This document shows positions 53,099 through 61,772 of a stretch of DNA of 64,000 bases, piece after piece. Each line of letters begins with the position of its first letter. Position 1 is the first letter of the stretch. The position numbers and the translations under genes are program-made. This DNA comes from an uncultured Tateyamaria sp. (GTDB lineage: Bacteria; Pseudomonadota; Alphaproteobacteria; Rhodobacterales; Rhodobacteraceae), in the NCBI RefSeq assembly GCF_947503385.1, contig NZ_CANNDO010000001.1:806001-870000 (forward strand), written 5' to 3'. Below the pieces are notes generated by a model. It was given only the letters and a program-made list of their open reading frames with translations. It searched no databases and was not told the DNA's origin.

Positions 53099-53575
53099 AT
53101 GGCCCAAGGTAAATCAGACCCCAACTACAAGGTGGCCGCCGAAAACCGGCGCGCGCGCTTTGACTACGCAATCGAGGATGACCTCGAATGCGGCATCGTG
53201 CTCGAAGGGTCCGAAGTGAAATCCCTGCGCGCGGGTGGTGCCAACATCGCCGAAAGTTATGCACAGGTGGACGAGGGCGAGCTGTGGCTGACCAACAGTT
53301 ACATCGCGCCCTACGATCAGGCCAAATCCTTTCGCCACGAGGAACGTCGCCGCCGCAAGCTGCTGGTCAGCCGCAAGGAATTGTCGCGCCTCTGGAATGC
53401 CACCCAGCGGCAGGGCATGACGCTGGTGCCGATCGTGCTTTATTTCAATCACAAGGGCATGGCGAAACTCAAACTGGGCATCGCCAAGGGCAAGAAGTTG
53501 CACGACAAGCGCGACACCAGCGCCAAGCGCGACTGGAACCGCCAGAAACAGCGCCTGCTCAAAGAGCGCGGCTGA
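53099..53575 (+). CDS. smpB: SsrA (tmRNA)-binding protein
   Basis: Delivers tmRNA to stalled ribosomes for trans-translation. The 158-aa protein has the fold's hallmarks: [51 protein letters not shown], and the basic C-terminal tail [16 protein letters not shown] that probes the mRNA channel. ATG at 53099 is the first start consistent with other SmpB proteins. The tmRNA gene ssrA was not found nearby. Confidence 0.95.
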   Translation: MAQGKSDPNYKVAAENRRARFDYAIEDDLECGIVLEGSEVKSLRAGGANIAESYAQVDEGELWLTNSYIAPYDQAKSFRHEERRRRKLLVSRKELSRLWNATQRQGMTLVPIVLYFNHKGMAKLKLGIAKGKKLHDKRDTSAKRDWNRQKQRLLKERG

Positions 53576-53624
53576 ACGGTCCCTGTCTCTGTCCTGAAAA
53601 AATCCCGGGGTGAGGCCGCAGGCC

Positions 53625-53641
53625 AAGGGGCAGAGCCCCTT
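53625..53641. other. Palindromic hairpin downstream of smpB
   Basis: AAGGGGC (53625-53631), loop AGA, GCCCCTT (53635-53641), 50 bases after the smpB stop and before sseA. Immediately left is a second small stem, GGCCgcaGGCC. The two together look like a short dispersed palindromic element or a Rho-type 3' end rather than a T-run terminator. Confidence 0.5.
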
Positions 53642-53702
53642 GCGCGGGCCAGCCAGCGGCGTTACCCAAGGGCGTTTTTCCCGCAGGGGCCAGAGACTCA
53701 CC

Positions 53703-54557
53703 ATGTCCGACGATCCAAAAACCCTCGTTTCAACAGATTGGCTTGCCGCGCATCTCAAGGACCCCGATCTGCGTATCCTTGATGCGTCGTGGTACATTCC
53801 CGGCACGGGACGTGATGCGCGCGCTGAATACGAGGCCGCCCACATTCCCGGCGCGCGTTTCTTTGACATCGACGAAATCAGCGACGCGCGGTCGGACATG
53901 GCGCACATGGCGCCCCCGCCGGAAAAGTTCATGTCGCGGATGCGCGCGATGGGCGTGGGCGATGGGCATCAGGTGGTTGTCTACGACGGCCACGGGATGC
54001 TTAGCGCGCCACGGGTCTGGTGGACCTTTCGGCTGATGGGGCACCGCGACGTTGCCGTCCTTGATGGCGGCTTCCCCAAGTGGCAGGCCGAAGACCGCGT
54101 GGTCGAAGACCTGCCGCCCGTGATCAAGGACCGTCACCTGACGGCGCGCTTTCAGAACAATCTGGTGCGCGACGTCACGCAAGTCAGCCGCGCGTCGAAA
54201 CTGGGTAGCCCGCAGATTGTCGATGCCCGTACCGCCGCTCGGTTCCGCGGCGACGCGCCTGAACCACGCGAAGGCCTGCGTGCAGGCCACATCCCCGGTT
54301 CGCGCAACGTACCCTATGACACGCTCCTGAACGAGGACAAGACGATGAAGTCACCGGACGAGACGCGCGCCATCTTCGCCGCCGCCGGTGTCGACCTGTC
54401 TCAACCCATCATCACCAGCTGCGGCTCCGGCATCACCGCCGCCGTCCTCGCCCTCGCGCTTGAGCGGATGGGCCATGACAGCTGGTCCCTCTATGACGGC
54501 AGCTGGGCCGAATGGGGCATGTCGCCCATGGTCCCCGTCGCAACCGGAGACGCCTGA
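53703..54557 (+). CDS. sseA: 3-mercaptopyruvate/thiosulfate sulfurtransferase (two rhodanese domains)
   Basis: A 284-aa tandem-rhodanese enzyme that moves sulfur from 3-mercaptopyruvate or thiosulfate to acceptors. The N-terminal inactive domain contains AEYEAAHIPGARFFDIDEIS. The C-terminal one has RAGHIPGSRNVPYD and the catalytic cysteine loop SCGSGITAAVLAL. CGSGITA is the mercaptopyruvate-type loop. Its stop shares one base with the aminotransferase start (TGATG). Confidence 0.92.
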   Translation: MSDDPKTLVSTDWLAAHLKDPDLRILDASWYIPGTGRDARAEYEAAHIPGARFFDIDEISDARSDMAHMAPPPEKFMSRMRAMGVGDGHQVVVYDGHGMLSAPRVWWTFRLMGHRDVAVLDGGFPKWQAEDRVVEDLPPVIKDRHLTARFQNNLVRDVTQVSRASKLGSPQIVDARTAARFRGDAPEPREGLRAGHIPGSRNVPYDTLLNEDKTMKSPDETRAIFAAAGVDLSQPIITSCGSGITAAVLALALERMGHDSWSLYDGSWAEWGMSPMVPVATGDA

Positions 54558-55738
54558 TGTTCGAACACCTCAAAGCGCAAAAGCCCGACGCCATTCTGAC
54601 GTTGATGCAAATGTACCGCGACGATCCACGAGACCAGAAGGTCGATCTGGGCGTGGGCGTCTACAAAAACGCCGCCGGTGTTACGCCGGTGATGCGCGCC
54701 ATCAAAGCGGCTGAAGAGCGTCTGTGGCAAACGCAGGAGAGCAAGTCTTATGTGGGGCTTGCAGGCGATCCGGCCTTTAACGACGCGATGATCCGGCTGG
54801 TGCTGGGCGACGCCGTGGCGCGGGGCGATGTGTCCTCCGTTGCGACGCCGGGTGGCACCGGTGCGGTGCGGCAGGCGTTTGAGCTGATCAAGATGACCAA
54901 CCCAGATGCCCGCGTTTTCGTGTCGAACCCCACGTGGCCCAACCACCTGTCGATCCTCGACTATCTTGGAATGGACATGGTGCCTTACCGCTATTTCGAC
55001 ACTGAAACACGAGGTGTCGACTTTGATGGCATGATCGCGGACATCAAGGGCGCGCGCAAAGGCGACGTGGTGCTGCTGCACGGCTGCTGCCACAACCCCA
55101 CAGGCGCGAACCTGACCTTGCCTCAATGGCAAGAGGTGATTGCCGTTCTGCTCGACACCGGGGCTACCCCGATGATCGACATCGCCTATCAGGGCTTTGG
55201 CGACGGGGTCGAGGCGGACGCCGCAGGCACCCGTGCCGTCGCGGTCGCAGTGCCGGAATGCCTGATCGCGGCCAGTTGTTCCAAGAACTTCGGCATTTAC
55301 CGTGAACGGACCGGCGTTCTGATGCTGGTGGCGCGCGGCGGCGACAAGGCTGTGCGCCAAGGCACGTTGGCCTTCCTCAACCGGCAAAATTACTCCTTCC
55401 CGCCTGACCACGGGGCGCGACTGGTCACGATGATCCTAGAGGATGACGCCCTGCGCACAGATTGGCTGGCAGAGTTGGAAGAAATGCGCGTTGGCATGTT
55501 GTCCTTGCGCGAACAGCTGGCCAAGGAACTCGAACAACGCTCGGGTTCCAACCGCTTCGGCTTCATCGCCGAACATCGCGGTATGTTCTCCCGCCTCGGG
55601 ACCACACCCGAACTGGTGCAAAAAATGCGCGAGGATCACGGCATATATATGGTTGGCGACAGCCGCATGAACATTGCGGGTCTCAATGAGGCGTCGGTGC
55701 CGGTGCTGGCCGAGGCGATTGTCGCGGCGGGGGTCTGA
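54557..55738 (+). CDS. Aromatic/aspartate aminotransferase (class I)
   Basis: A 393-aa PLP enzyme close to tyrB/aspC. It has ESKSYVGLAGDPAFNDAM, the substrate-contact NPTWPNHLSI, HGCCHNPTGANLT, and the lysine Schiff-base stretch ASCSKNFGIYRERTG. The final MNIAGLNE contacts the substrate carboxylate. Coupled to sseA: a transaminase and a mercaptopyruvate sulfurtransferase side by side would suit cysteine degradation via 3-mercaptopyruvate (inference). No second domain or truncation. Confidence 0.9.
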   Translation: MFEHLKAQKPDAILTLMQMYRDDPRDQKVDLGVGVYKNAAGVTPVMRAIKAAEERLWQTQESKSYVGLAGDPAFNDAMIRLVLGDAVARGDVSSVATPGGTGAVRQAFELIKMTNPDARVFVSNPTWPNHLSILDYLGMDMVPYRYFDTETRGVDFDGMIADIKGARKGDVVLLHGCCHNPTGANLTLPQWQEVIAVLLDTGATPMIDIAYQGFGDGVEADAAGTRAVAVAVPECLIAASCSKNFGIYRERTGVLMLVARGGDKAVRQGTLAFLNRQNYSFPPDHGARLVTMILEDDALRTDWLAELEEMRVGMLSLREQLAKELEQRSGSNRFGFIAEHRGMFSRLGTTPELVQKMREDHGIYMVGDSRMNIAGLNEASVPVLAEAIVAAGV

Positions 55739-55835
55739 CCCCGCAGTTGGCCACAGGTTTGACACAGGAACGCCCGAAGAAAGCCGCAATTCCCCGAGAA
55801 TGGAACGTGGCGTTCTGTTCATTAGAGGGGTGTTG

Positions 55836-55970
55836 GTGACAGAACTTCACGACAAGTGGCAGCAGTGGACAATGCTGCCCCAAAAGCGTCAACCGAACTA
55901 TGCCGTGCTGGTCGCGTCCCTTGTGCTGGTGACCGCGACGATCCAGATTTCGGCGTTGCCCAGTTTGTAG
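55836..55970 (+). CDS. Small single-span membrane protein (44 aa)
   Basis: GTG at 55836 follows GAGGGG at good distance and opens a 44-residue frame. The frame has a charged first half (ELHDKWQQWTMLPQKRQ) and one span (YAVLVASLVLVTATIQISAL), and a strong intrinsic terminator follows 31 bases after it. An ATG at 55800 in the same frame is also possible. No known family; the terminator and hydrophobic pattern support it being a real gene. Confidence 0.55.
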   Translation: MTELHDKWQQWTMLPQKRQPNYAVLVASLVLVTATIQISALPSL

Positions 55971-56001
55971 CAGGTCGGGTTCAGGCGGGACAAACGCTTG
56001 G

Positions 56002-56030
56002 GGTGCGCACGATGTGCGCGCCCTTTTTTG
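56002..56030 (+). terminator. Intrinsic terminator of the plus-strand gene
   Basis: GGGTGCGCAC (56002-56011) pairs with GTGCGCGCCC (56015-56024), one wobble, loop GAT, then six thymines. Confidence 0.88.
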
Positions 56031-56040
56031 TGGCGTGCGC

Positions 56041-56066
56041 AAAAAAGACCGGGCGCGAACGCCCGG
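56041..56066 (-). terminator. Intrinsic terminator of amtB
   Basis: On the minus strand CCGGGCG, a four-base loop and CGCCCGG (56066-56049) are followed by TC and six thymines (56046-56041). It ends transcription of glnK-amtB and lies only ten bases from the plus-strand terminator. Confidence 0.88.
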
Positions 56067-56102
56067 CCAGTTGGTCTAAAAGGGTTGAGAGGAAGGAGGA
56101 GC

Positions 56103-57413
56103 TCAGCCCTTGGAGAAATCGGGATAGGCTTCCATGCCCAGTTCGGACATGTCGAGGCCATTGATCTCTTCCTCTTCGCCGACACGGATGCCCATGACTG
56201 CCTTGAGGATGAACCACACGATCAGGGATGCCACAAAGGTGAACACACCATAGGCGACGATGCCGGTGATCTGCGTGACGAGGGACGCGTCGGAGTTGTA
56301 GAACACAACCGCGATGGTGCCCCAGATGCCCGCGAACAGGTGAACCGGGATCGCGCCGACCACATCGTCCAGCTTGAACTTGTCGAGCATTGGGATGGTC
56401 AGGACCACGATGATACCGCCCACGGCACCGATCCACAGCGCACCAAACAGAGTGGGTGCCAGAGGCTCGGCCGTGATCGAAACGAGGCCCGCCAGCGCGC
56501 CGTTCAGCACCATGGTGAGGTCCGGCTTTTTGTAAAGGATCTGCGTCAGGATCAGCGCTGTGACAGCACCGGCTGCTGCAGCCATGTTCGTGTTGGCAAA
56601 GATGCGCGACACGTCGGATACGTCTCCCACGGTGCCCATCGCCAGTTGCGAACCACCGTTAAAGCCGAACCACCCCAGCCACAGGATAAATGTCCCCAAA
56701 GTGGCAAGCGCCAGGTTCGAACCGGGCATCGGGTTCACTTTGCCGTCCTTGTATTTGCCCAAACGGGGGCCAAGCACGATCACACCAGCCAGAGCGGCCC
56801 AGCCACCCACAGAGTGCACAACGGTCGAACCGGCAAAGTCGGAGAAGCCCATTTCGGACAACCAGCCGCCGCCCCACTGCCAGGAACCCGAGATGGGGTA
56901 CATAAAGCCAGTCAAAACAACGACAAAGATCAGGAAGGGCCACAGTTTGATACGCTCAGCCACGGCACCAGAAACGATGGATGCGGTCGCCGCGACAAAT
57001 ACCAACTGGAAGAAGAAGTCGGAGCCGACAGAGGCGTAATCAAGGGCTGCATCCGCGGCCGAAACGCCGACGGCATCCAGAACGGTTTGACCGCCCAATG
57101 CAAAGTAGCCGTTGAAGTCGCCGGGATACATCGTGTTAAAGCCGACGATCCAGTACATGATGGCCGCGATGGAAAAGAGCGCGATGTTCTTGGTCATCTG
57201 CATCGTGACGTTCTTGGACCGCACCAGCCCGCCTTCGAGCATGGCGAAACCCGCCGCCATGAAGAAAACGAGGAAGCCCGCCATACAGAACAGCAGGGTT
57301 GTCATGATGTACGGGCCGATTTCATCGAAACCGGGGGCCGCGTCTTGCGCCATGGCTGCCATCGGCAGAGCCGTCAGCGCGGCGGCGATTGGAATAAGTC
57401 GTTTCAGGTTCAT
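56103..57413 (-). CDS. amtB: Ammonium transporter
   Basis: A 436-aa AmtB. Signal peptide LKRLIPIAAALTALPMAAMA is followed by an N-terminal periplasmic end and about eleven membrane spans. Pore signatures are FAMLEGGLVRSKN (vestibule), DFAGSTVVHSVGGWAALAGV (with the first pore histidine), and VPVHLFAG-type IPVHLFAGIWG for the second. Moves ammonium into the cell at low nitrogen and is gated by GlnK, whose gene precedes it by 31 bases. Strong terminator follows. Confidence 0.95.
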   Translation of the reverse strand: MNLKRLIPIAAALTALPMAAMAQDAAPGFDEIGPYIMTTLLFCMAGFLVFFMAAGFAMLEGGLVRSKNVTMQMTKNIALFSIAAIMYWIVGFNTMYPGDFNGYFALGGQTVLDAVGVSAADAALDYASVGSDFFFQLVFVAATASIVSGAVAERIKLWPFLIFVVVLTGFMYPISGSWQWGGGWLSEMGFSDFAGSTVVHSVGGWAALAGVIVLGPRLGKYKDGKVNPMPGSNLALATLGTFILWLGWFGFNGGSQLAMGTVGDVSDVSRIFANTNMAAAAGAVTALILTQILYKKPDLTMVLNGALAGLVSITAEPLAPTLFGALWIGAVGGIIVVLTIPMLDKFKLDDVVGAIPVHLFAGIWGTIAVVFYNSDASLVTQITGIVAYGVFTFVASLIVWFILKAVMGIRVGEEEEINGLDMSELGMEAYPDFSKG

Positions 57414-57444
57414 TTCTCGTGTTTCCCTATCTCAGCCGCCGCTT

Positions 57445-57927
<483 letters not shown>

Positions 57928-58037
57928 TTAATAATTGTGCGAACTAGAATCGTGCAGTGCGACGGACCCGCGCGTGGCAAACCCTCAGAAAGACGGTATG
58001 GTGCGTGCAAAGAAAAAGGCCGGGCAGGGGTCGAGAG

Positions 58038-60233
58038 ATGAGCAACGCGAAAAAAGGCAAGCGCCCACTGGTGGCCGATCGCCGGTATCCCAAGGCTGGG
58101 ACCAAGAAGCCTGCGCGCAAACCTGCGCCCAAGCGGCGCAAGCGCACGCCAACACCAAAGAAGCGCGGCAATATCCTGACACGTCTGATCCGCTGGGTGA
58201 TGCGGCTGATCTGGGTTGTGACGTCGCGGGCTGTTCTGGTGGGCTTGGTCGCGCTGGGGTTGGCAGTGGGCTACGTCTATACGACCCTGCCGGATGTAAG
58301 CACCTTGTTGGATGGGCGTGCCCGTGGATCGGTGACGATGGTCGACCGAGACGGCGCAGTTTTTGCGTGGCGCGGGGATCAGTTTGGCGGGGCTGTAACG
58401 GCCAACAGCGTGTCGCCTGCCTTGAAAAACGCCGTTGTCGCGACCGAAGACAAACGGTTCTACCGCCATTTCGGCATCAGCCCCCGTGGTGTCGCCAGCG
58501 CCGTGCGCATCAACCTGAGCGAAGGGCGCGGACCCTTGTCCGGCCACGGTGGCTCCACCATCACCCAGCAGACGGCCAAATTGCTGTGCCTCGGGGTGGA
58601 GTTTGATCCGACGGCTTGGGAAAGCGAGGCGGCATATGTCGCCGATTGCCGACGCGGGTCCCTGCAACGCAAGGCACAGGAGGGTGTCTATGCCCTCGCC
58701 ATGGAGGCCAAGTACTCCAAGGACGAAATCCTGTCGATTTACCTGAACCGTGCCTATATGGGCGGCGGCGCCTACGGTGCCGAAGCGGCCATGCAACGGT
58801 ATTTTGGCAAACCCGCAGCGGCGGCCACGCCCGCCGAGGGTGCAATGATCGCCGGGTTGCTCACAGCCCCGTCGACCCTTGCGCCCACCGCCAACTTGCA
58901 GCGGTCGCAGGACCGCGCCGCCACGATTCTACGCCTGATGGGGGAGCAGGGTTATTTGTCAGATGCCGAAGTGGCCCAGTGGCAGCAAAATCCCGCCACC
59001 CTGTCCCCTGCCGCCAAGCAAAAGGCGGGCGGCTATTTCGCGGATTGGGTTATGGCGTCCGGCCCTGAGTTTTTCACCCGCAACACGACCGAAGACGTGG
59101 TGATCTCTACCACGTTGGACCAGCGCATCCAGAAAGCGGCAGAAGAAGCGATCAGCACGGTCTTCGAAACCAAGGTTCGCGAAGGGTCCAAGGCGCAGGC
59201 CGCTATCGTGGTGATGAGCGCGGATGGCGCAGTGCGCGCCATGGTCGGTGGGCGCGAGACCCGCGTTGCCGGTGTGTTCAACCGCGCGATCCAAGCTGAA
59301 CGGCAGACCGGATCAGCGTTTAAGCCCTTTGTCTATGCCGCAGCGCTTGATCTGGGGTATTCGCCACTCGACACGGTCGAAGATGAACCGCTGACCATCA
59401 ACATTCCCGGTTCCGGCCCTTGGTCGCCCAAGAACTACACCGGTCGGTATGAGGGCCGCGTGACACTGGCCCGCGCACTGGAGCAAAGCCTGAACATCCC
59501 CGCCGTCAAAGTCTCGGAAAGCGTGGGCCGTGACCTTGTCCGGCAGGTGGCGAGCCAGTTCGGCATTGAAAGCGATCTCGCCGCTGGACCTGCTTTGGCA
59601 CTGGGCGCATCCGAAAGCAATCTGCTGGAGATGACTGGCGCCTATGCGGGTATCCTGAACGGTGGGTCGTCCGTGACGCCCTACGGTCTGGTGGAATTAA
59701 GGCTCAAGGGCGACGACGCGCCCTTGATGGGCACCGGTGGCGGTATTGGCGAACGGGTGATCCAAGAGGATGCGGCGGCCCAACTCATCTGGATGATGGA
59801 GCAGGTGGTGAGCCAAGGCACCGGTGCGCGCGCGCAACTGCCGGGCCGCCCGGCGGCGGGCAAGACGGGCACGACGCAGGCGGCGCGGGACGCATGGTTT
59901 ATCGGGTTCACTGCCGATTACGTGGCGGGTGTCTGGATGGGGTATGACGACAATACGCCGCTCACAGGCGTCACGGGTGGCGGCCTGCCGGCGGAAATCT
60001 GGCGCGAGGCGATGATCCGCGTACATGACGGCGTGCCGGTCCGGCCTTTGCCCGGAAATGTGCCCGCACAGCTGCGCAACCAGACACCGCAGCCCCAGCC
60101 GCAAACGCAACCGGGACGCCGCGAGGTGCCCAGTTCGACCGAAGGGCTGATCGAAATGCTGGTGCGCGATATTCTGGGCAGCATCGGTGAGCCGGGTCGG
60201 CCCAACGACAATGTGTCCGGCAGCGATCGCTGA
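58038..60233 (+). CDS. Class A penicillin-binding protein (glycosyltransferase/transpeptidase)
   Basis: A 731-aa bifunctional peptidoglycan synthase. A very basic cytosolic N-terminus (ADRRYPKAGTKKPARKPAPK) precedes one membrane span near residue 70 (LVGLVALGLAVGYVYTT). The GT51 domain has VATEDKRFYRHFGISP and GGSTITQQTAKLLC. The transpeptidase has TGSAFKPFVY (SxxK), SLN and KTGTTQ. The PBP1-type order and all active-site motifs are intact. The C-terminus is Pro/Gln-rich (NQTPQPQPQTQPGRRE). Converges with mlaC six bases away. Confidence 0.93.
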   Translation: MSNAKKGKRPLVADRRYPKAGTKKPARKPAPKRRKRTPTPKKRGNILTRLIRWVMRLIWVVTSRAVLVGLVALGLAVGYVYTTLPDVSTLLDGRARGSVTMVDRDGAVFAWRGDQFGGAVTANSVSPALKNAVVATEDKRFYRHFGISPRGVASAVRINLSEGRGPLSGHGGSTITQQTAKLLCLGVEFDPTAWESEAAYVADCRRGSLQRKAQEGVYALAMEAKYSKDEILSIYLNRAYMGGGAYGAEAAMQRYFGKPAAAATPAEGAMIAGLLTAPSTLAPTANLQRSQDRAATILRLMGEQGYLSDAEVAQWQQNPATLSPAAKQKAGGYFADWVMASGPEFFTRNTTEDVVISTTLDQRIQKAAEEAISTVFETKVREGSKAQAAIVVMSADGAVRAMVGGRETRVAGVFNRAIQAERQTGSAFKPFVYAAALDLGYSPLDTVEDEPLTINIPGSGPWSPKNYTGRYEGRVTLARALEQSLNIPAVKVSESVGRDLVRQVASQFGIESDLAAGPALALGASESNLLEMTGAYAGILNGGSSVTPYGLVELRLKGDDAPLMGTGGGIGERVIQEDAAAQLIWMMEQVVSQGTGARAQLPGRPAAGKTGTTQAARDAWFIGFTADYVAGVWMGYDDNTPLTGVTGGGLPAEIWREAMIRVHDGVPVRPLPGNVPAQLRNQTPQPQPQTQPGRREVPSSTEGLIEMLVRDILGSIGEPGRPNDNVSGSDR

Positions 60234-60239
60234 CTGGGC

Positions 60240-60830
60240 TTAACCCGCTTTTGACAGGGCCGAGATCATGGCGTCGATGTTGCCGCCGTTGCGGTCCAGC
60301 AGCGCGCCCACTTCGGTCCGTTCGGTCAAAAGCAGGTTGATGCCTTCGATGAACATGTTGAAGAACAGCGGCTTGCCCGACCGATCCGACACGTGGAACG
60401 TCACATTGAACGGCGATTCACCCCGCAAGAACGCGGTTGTGCGGACTTCGTACCAGGTCTTGACCTGTTTGACGTCGTTGACCTCAAGCCGCCCGCCGAT
60501 GAACTCCCGGAACCGTTTGCCGTATTTGCGCGATATATAGCCCTGAAACGCGTTGGAGAACGCCCGCTTTTGCGCGTTCGAGGCGCGACGCCCGTCCACG
60601 CCCATCGCGTAGGCGGCGATGTAGGAGGTGTCGCTGTAGCGGGCAAAAATGCGCTCAAAATCGCGAAACATCGCGTTTTCACCCTTGCCCGAAGCGATCA
60701 CAGTGTTGATGTCCGCCACAAGGCCGTCAACCAGACGGCTCGCGCCGTTTGCGTTCAGTGCAAGCGCAGGCAGCGGCGGCACAAGCAGTGCGGTCCCCAC
60801 ACCAGCGATAAAGAAACGACGGTCAATCAT
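60240..60830 (-). CDS. mlaC: Mla-system periplasmic phospholipid carrier
   Basis: A 196-aa MlaC. A signal peptide (IDRRFFIAGVGTALLVPPLP) and ALA cleavage site precede the MlaC fold with RDFERIFARYSDTSYIAAYA, the YISRKYGKRFREF helix and VTFHVSDRSGKPLFFNMFIE. Carries lipid between the outer-membrane MlaA complex and an inner-membrane ABC importer. Overlaps mlaA by one base (TGATG), so the two are made together. The mlaFED genes are not in the window. Confidence 0.92.
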   Translation of the reverse strand: MIDRRFFIAGVGTALLVPPLPALALNANGASRLVDGLVADINTVIASGKGENAMFRDFERIFARYSDTSYIAAYAMGVDGRRASNAQKRAFSNAFQGYISRKYGKRFREFIGGRLEVNDVKQVKTWYEVRTTAFLRGESPFNVTFHVSDRSGKPLFFNMFIEGINLLLTERTEVGALLDRNGGNIDAMISALSKAG

Positions 60831-61591
60831 CAGAATCCCTCCGTATCCAGGGCAAACGGGTCAATGGTGTTGCCGGGGTCATCGGCCCCCAGTTCAAACC
60901 TGCGGTTTTGCAGATAGATCAGGCGCGCCTGCGCATAGCTGTCAGCACTTTCGTAGAGGATACTGTCGACGGTTTCAGTAAACCTGCCCCGCGTGCTCAG
61001 CCCGGCGGCGACGCCCGCCGCGGTCCCGTAGTAACGCTCAGGCTCGTCGATCACATAGCTCAGCGGGTTGGTGAACAGGTCCACGATCATGCCGGTGGTG
61101 TCGCGCACATTCGATGGGCCAAGGACGGGCAGTTCAAGATACGGACCTTCGCGTGCGCCCCAGACATGGAGCGTTTCGCCAAAGTCGGTATCGTGTTCCG
61201 GCAGATTGAATTCCGCCGCCACGTCGGCAAGGCCGAAAATGCCGAGCGTGGAATTGGTCAGAAAGCGGACGGTAGAAAGGCCTGCGCCGCGCAAATCGCC
61301 CTGTAGCAGGCTGTTGACCATCACGGATGGCTCGCCAAGGTTGCTGGCAAACTGGCCAATGCTGTCCTCGATCTCGTCCGGCAAAACGGTCGAATAGCCG
61401 ATGGCCGCAGGCCGGACCAAGGTACGGTCCAGACCCCGGTTGAACGCGTGCACTTTGCGGTTCTGGGTCTCGTAGGGATCAAAAACGCCATCCGGCGACG
61501 TGGCAGCGGGCGTATTACCGCCACAGGCCGCCAAGCCTGTCAAAAAAACAACAAGAACCGTCAGGCGTATCGCCGGTTTCAAATGCGCCAA
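60830..61591 (-). CDS. mlaA: Outer-membrane lipoprotein MlaA (VacJ)
   Basis: A 253-aa lipoprotein that pulls mislocated phospholipid from the outer leaflet. Signal with lipobox LAAC, then DPYETQNRKVHAFNRGLDRTL, FLTNSTLGIFGLADVAAEF, DFGETLHVWGAREGPYLELP and NPLSYVIDEPERYYGT. Start: TTG at 61591 with CGGAG upstream fits best, giving LAHLKPAIRLTVLVV as the signal start; no ATG is well placed. Precedes mlaC and diverges from the type I secretion operon. Confidence 0.92.
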   Translation of the reverse strand: MAHLKPAIRLTVLVVFLTGLAACGGNTPAATSPDGVFDPYETQNRKVHAFNRGLDRTLVRPAAIGYSTVLPDEIEDSIGQFASNLGEPSVMVNSLLQGDLRGAGLSTVRFLTNSTLGIFGLADVAAEFNLPEHDTDFGETLHVWGAREGPYLELPVLGPSNVRDTTGMIVDLFTNPLSYVIDEPERYYGTAAGVAAGLSTRGRFTETVDSILYESADSYAQARLIYLQNRRFELGADDPGNTIDPFALDTEGF

Positions 61592-61772
61592 TGGAAATCT
61601 CCGAACAACACGCGTAAGCACCCACTTAATACCTTCGTGGCAAATGCCCATAGGGCGACCGAGGGAAATGAAGGGTTGTGGCACTTGCGTGACACGAAAA
61701 ATGCGCCAAAGGTGGCGCGGCGACAAGGCCATGCCCGAAGCGGGCAAAAAGGCGCCGATGCAGGATAAAGCA

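Noticed and set aside
52991..53702. tmRNA gene ssrA near smpB
   Set aside because: No tRNA-like ends or tag-coding frame recognised around smpB.
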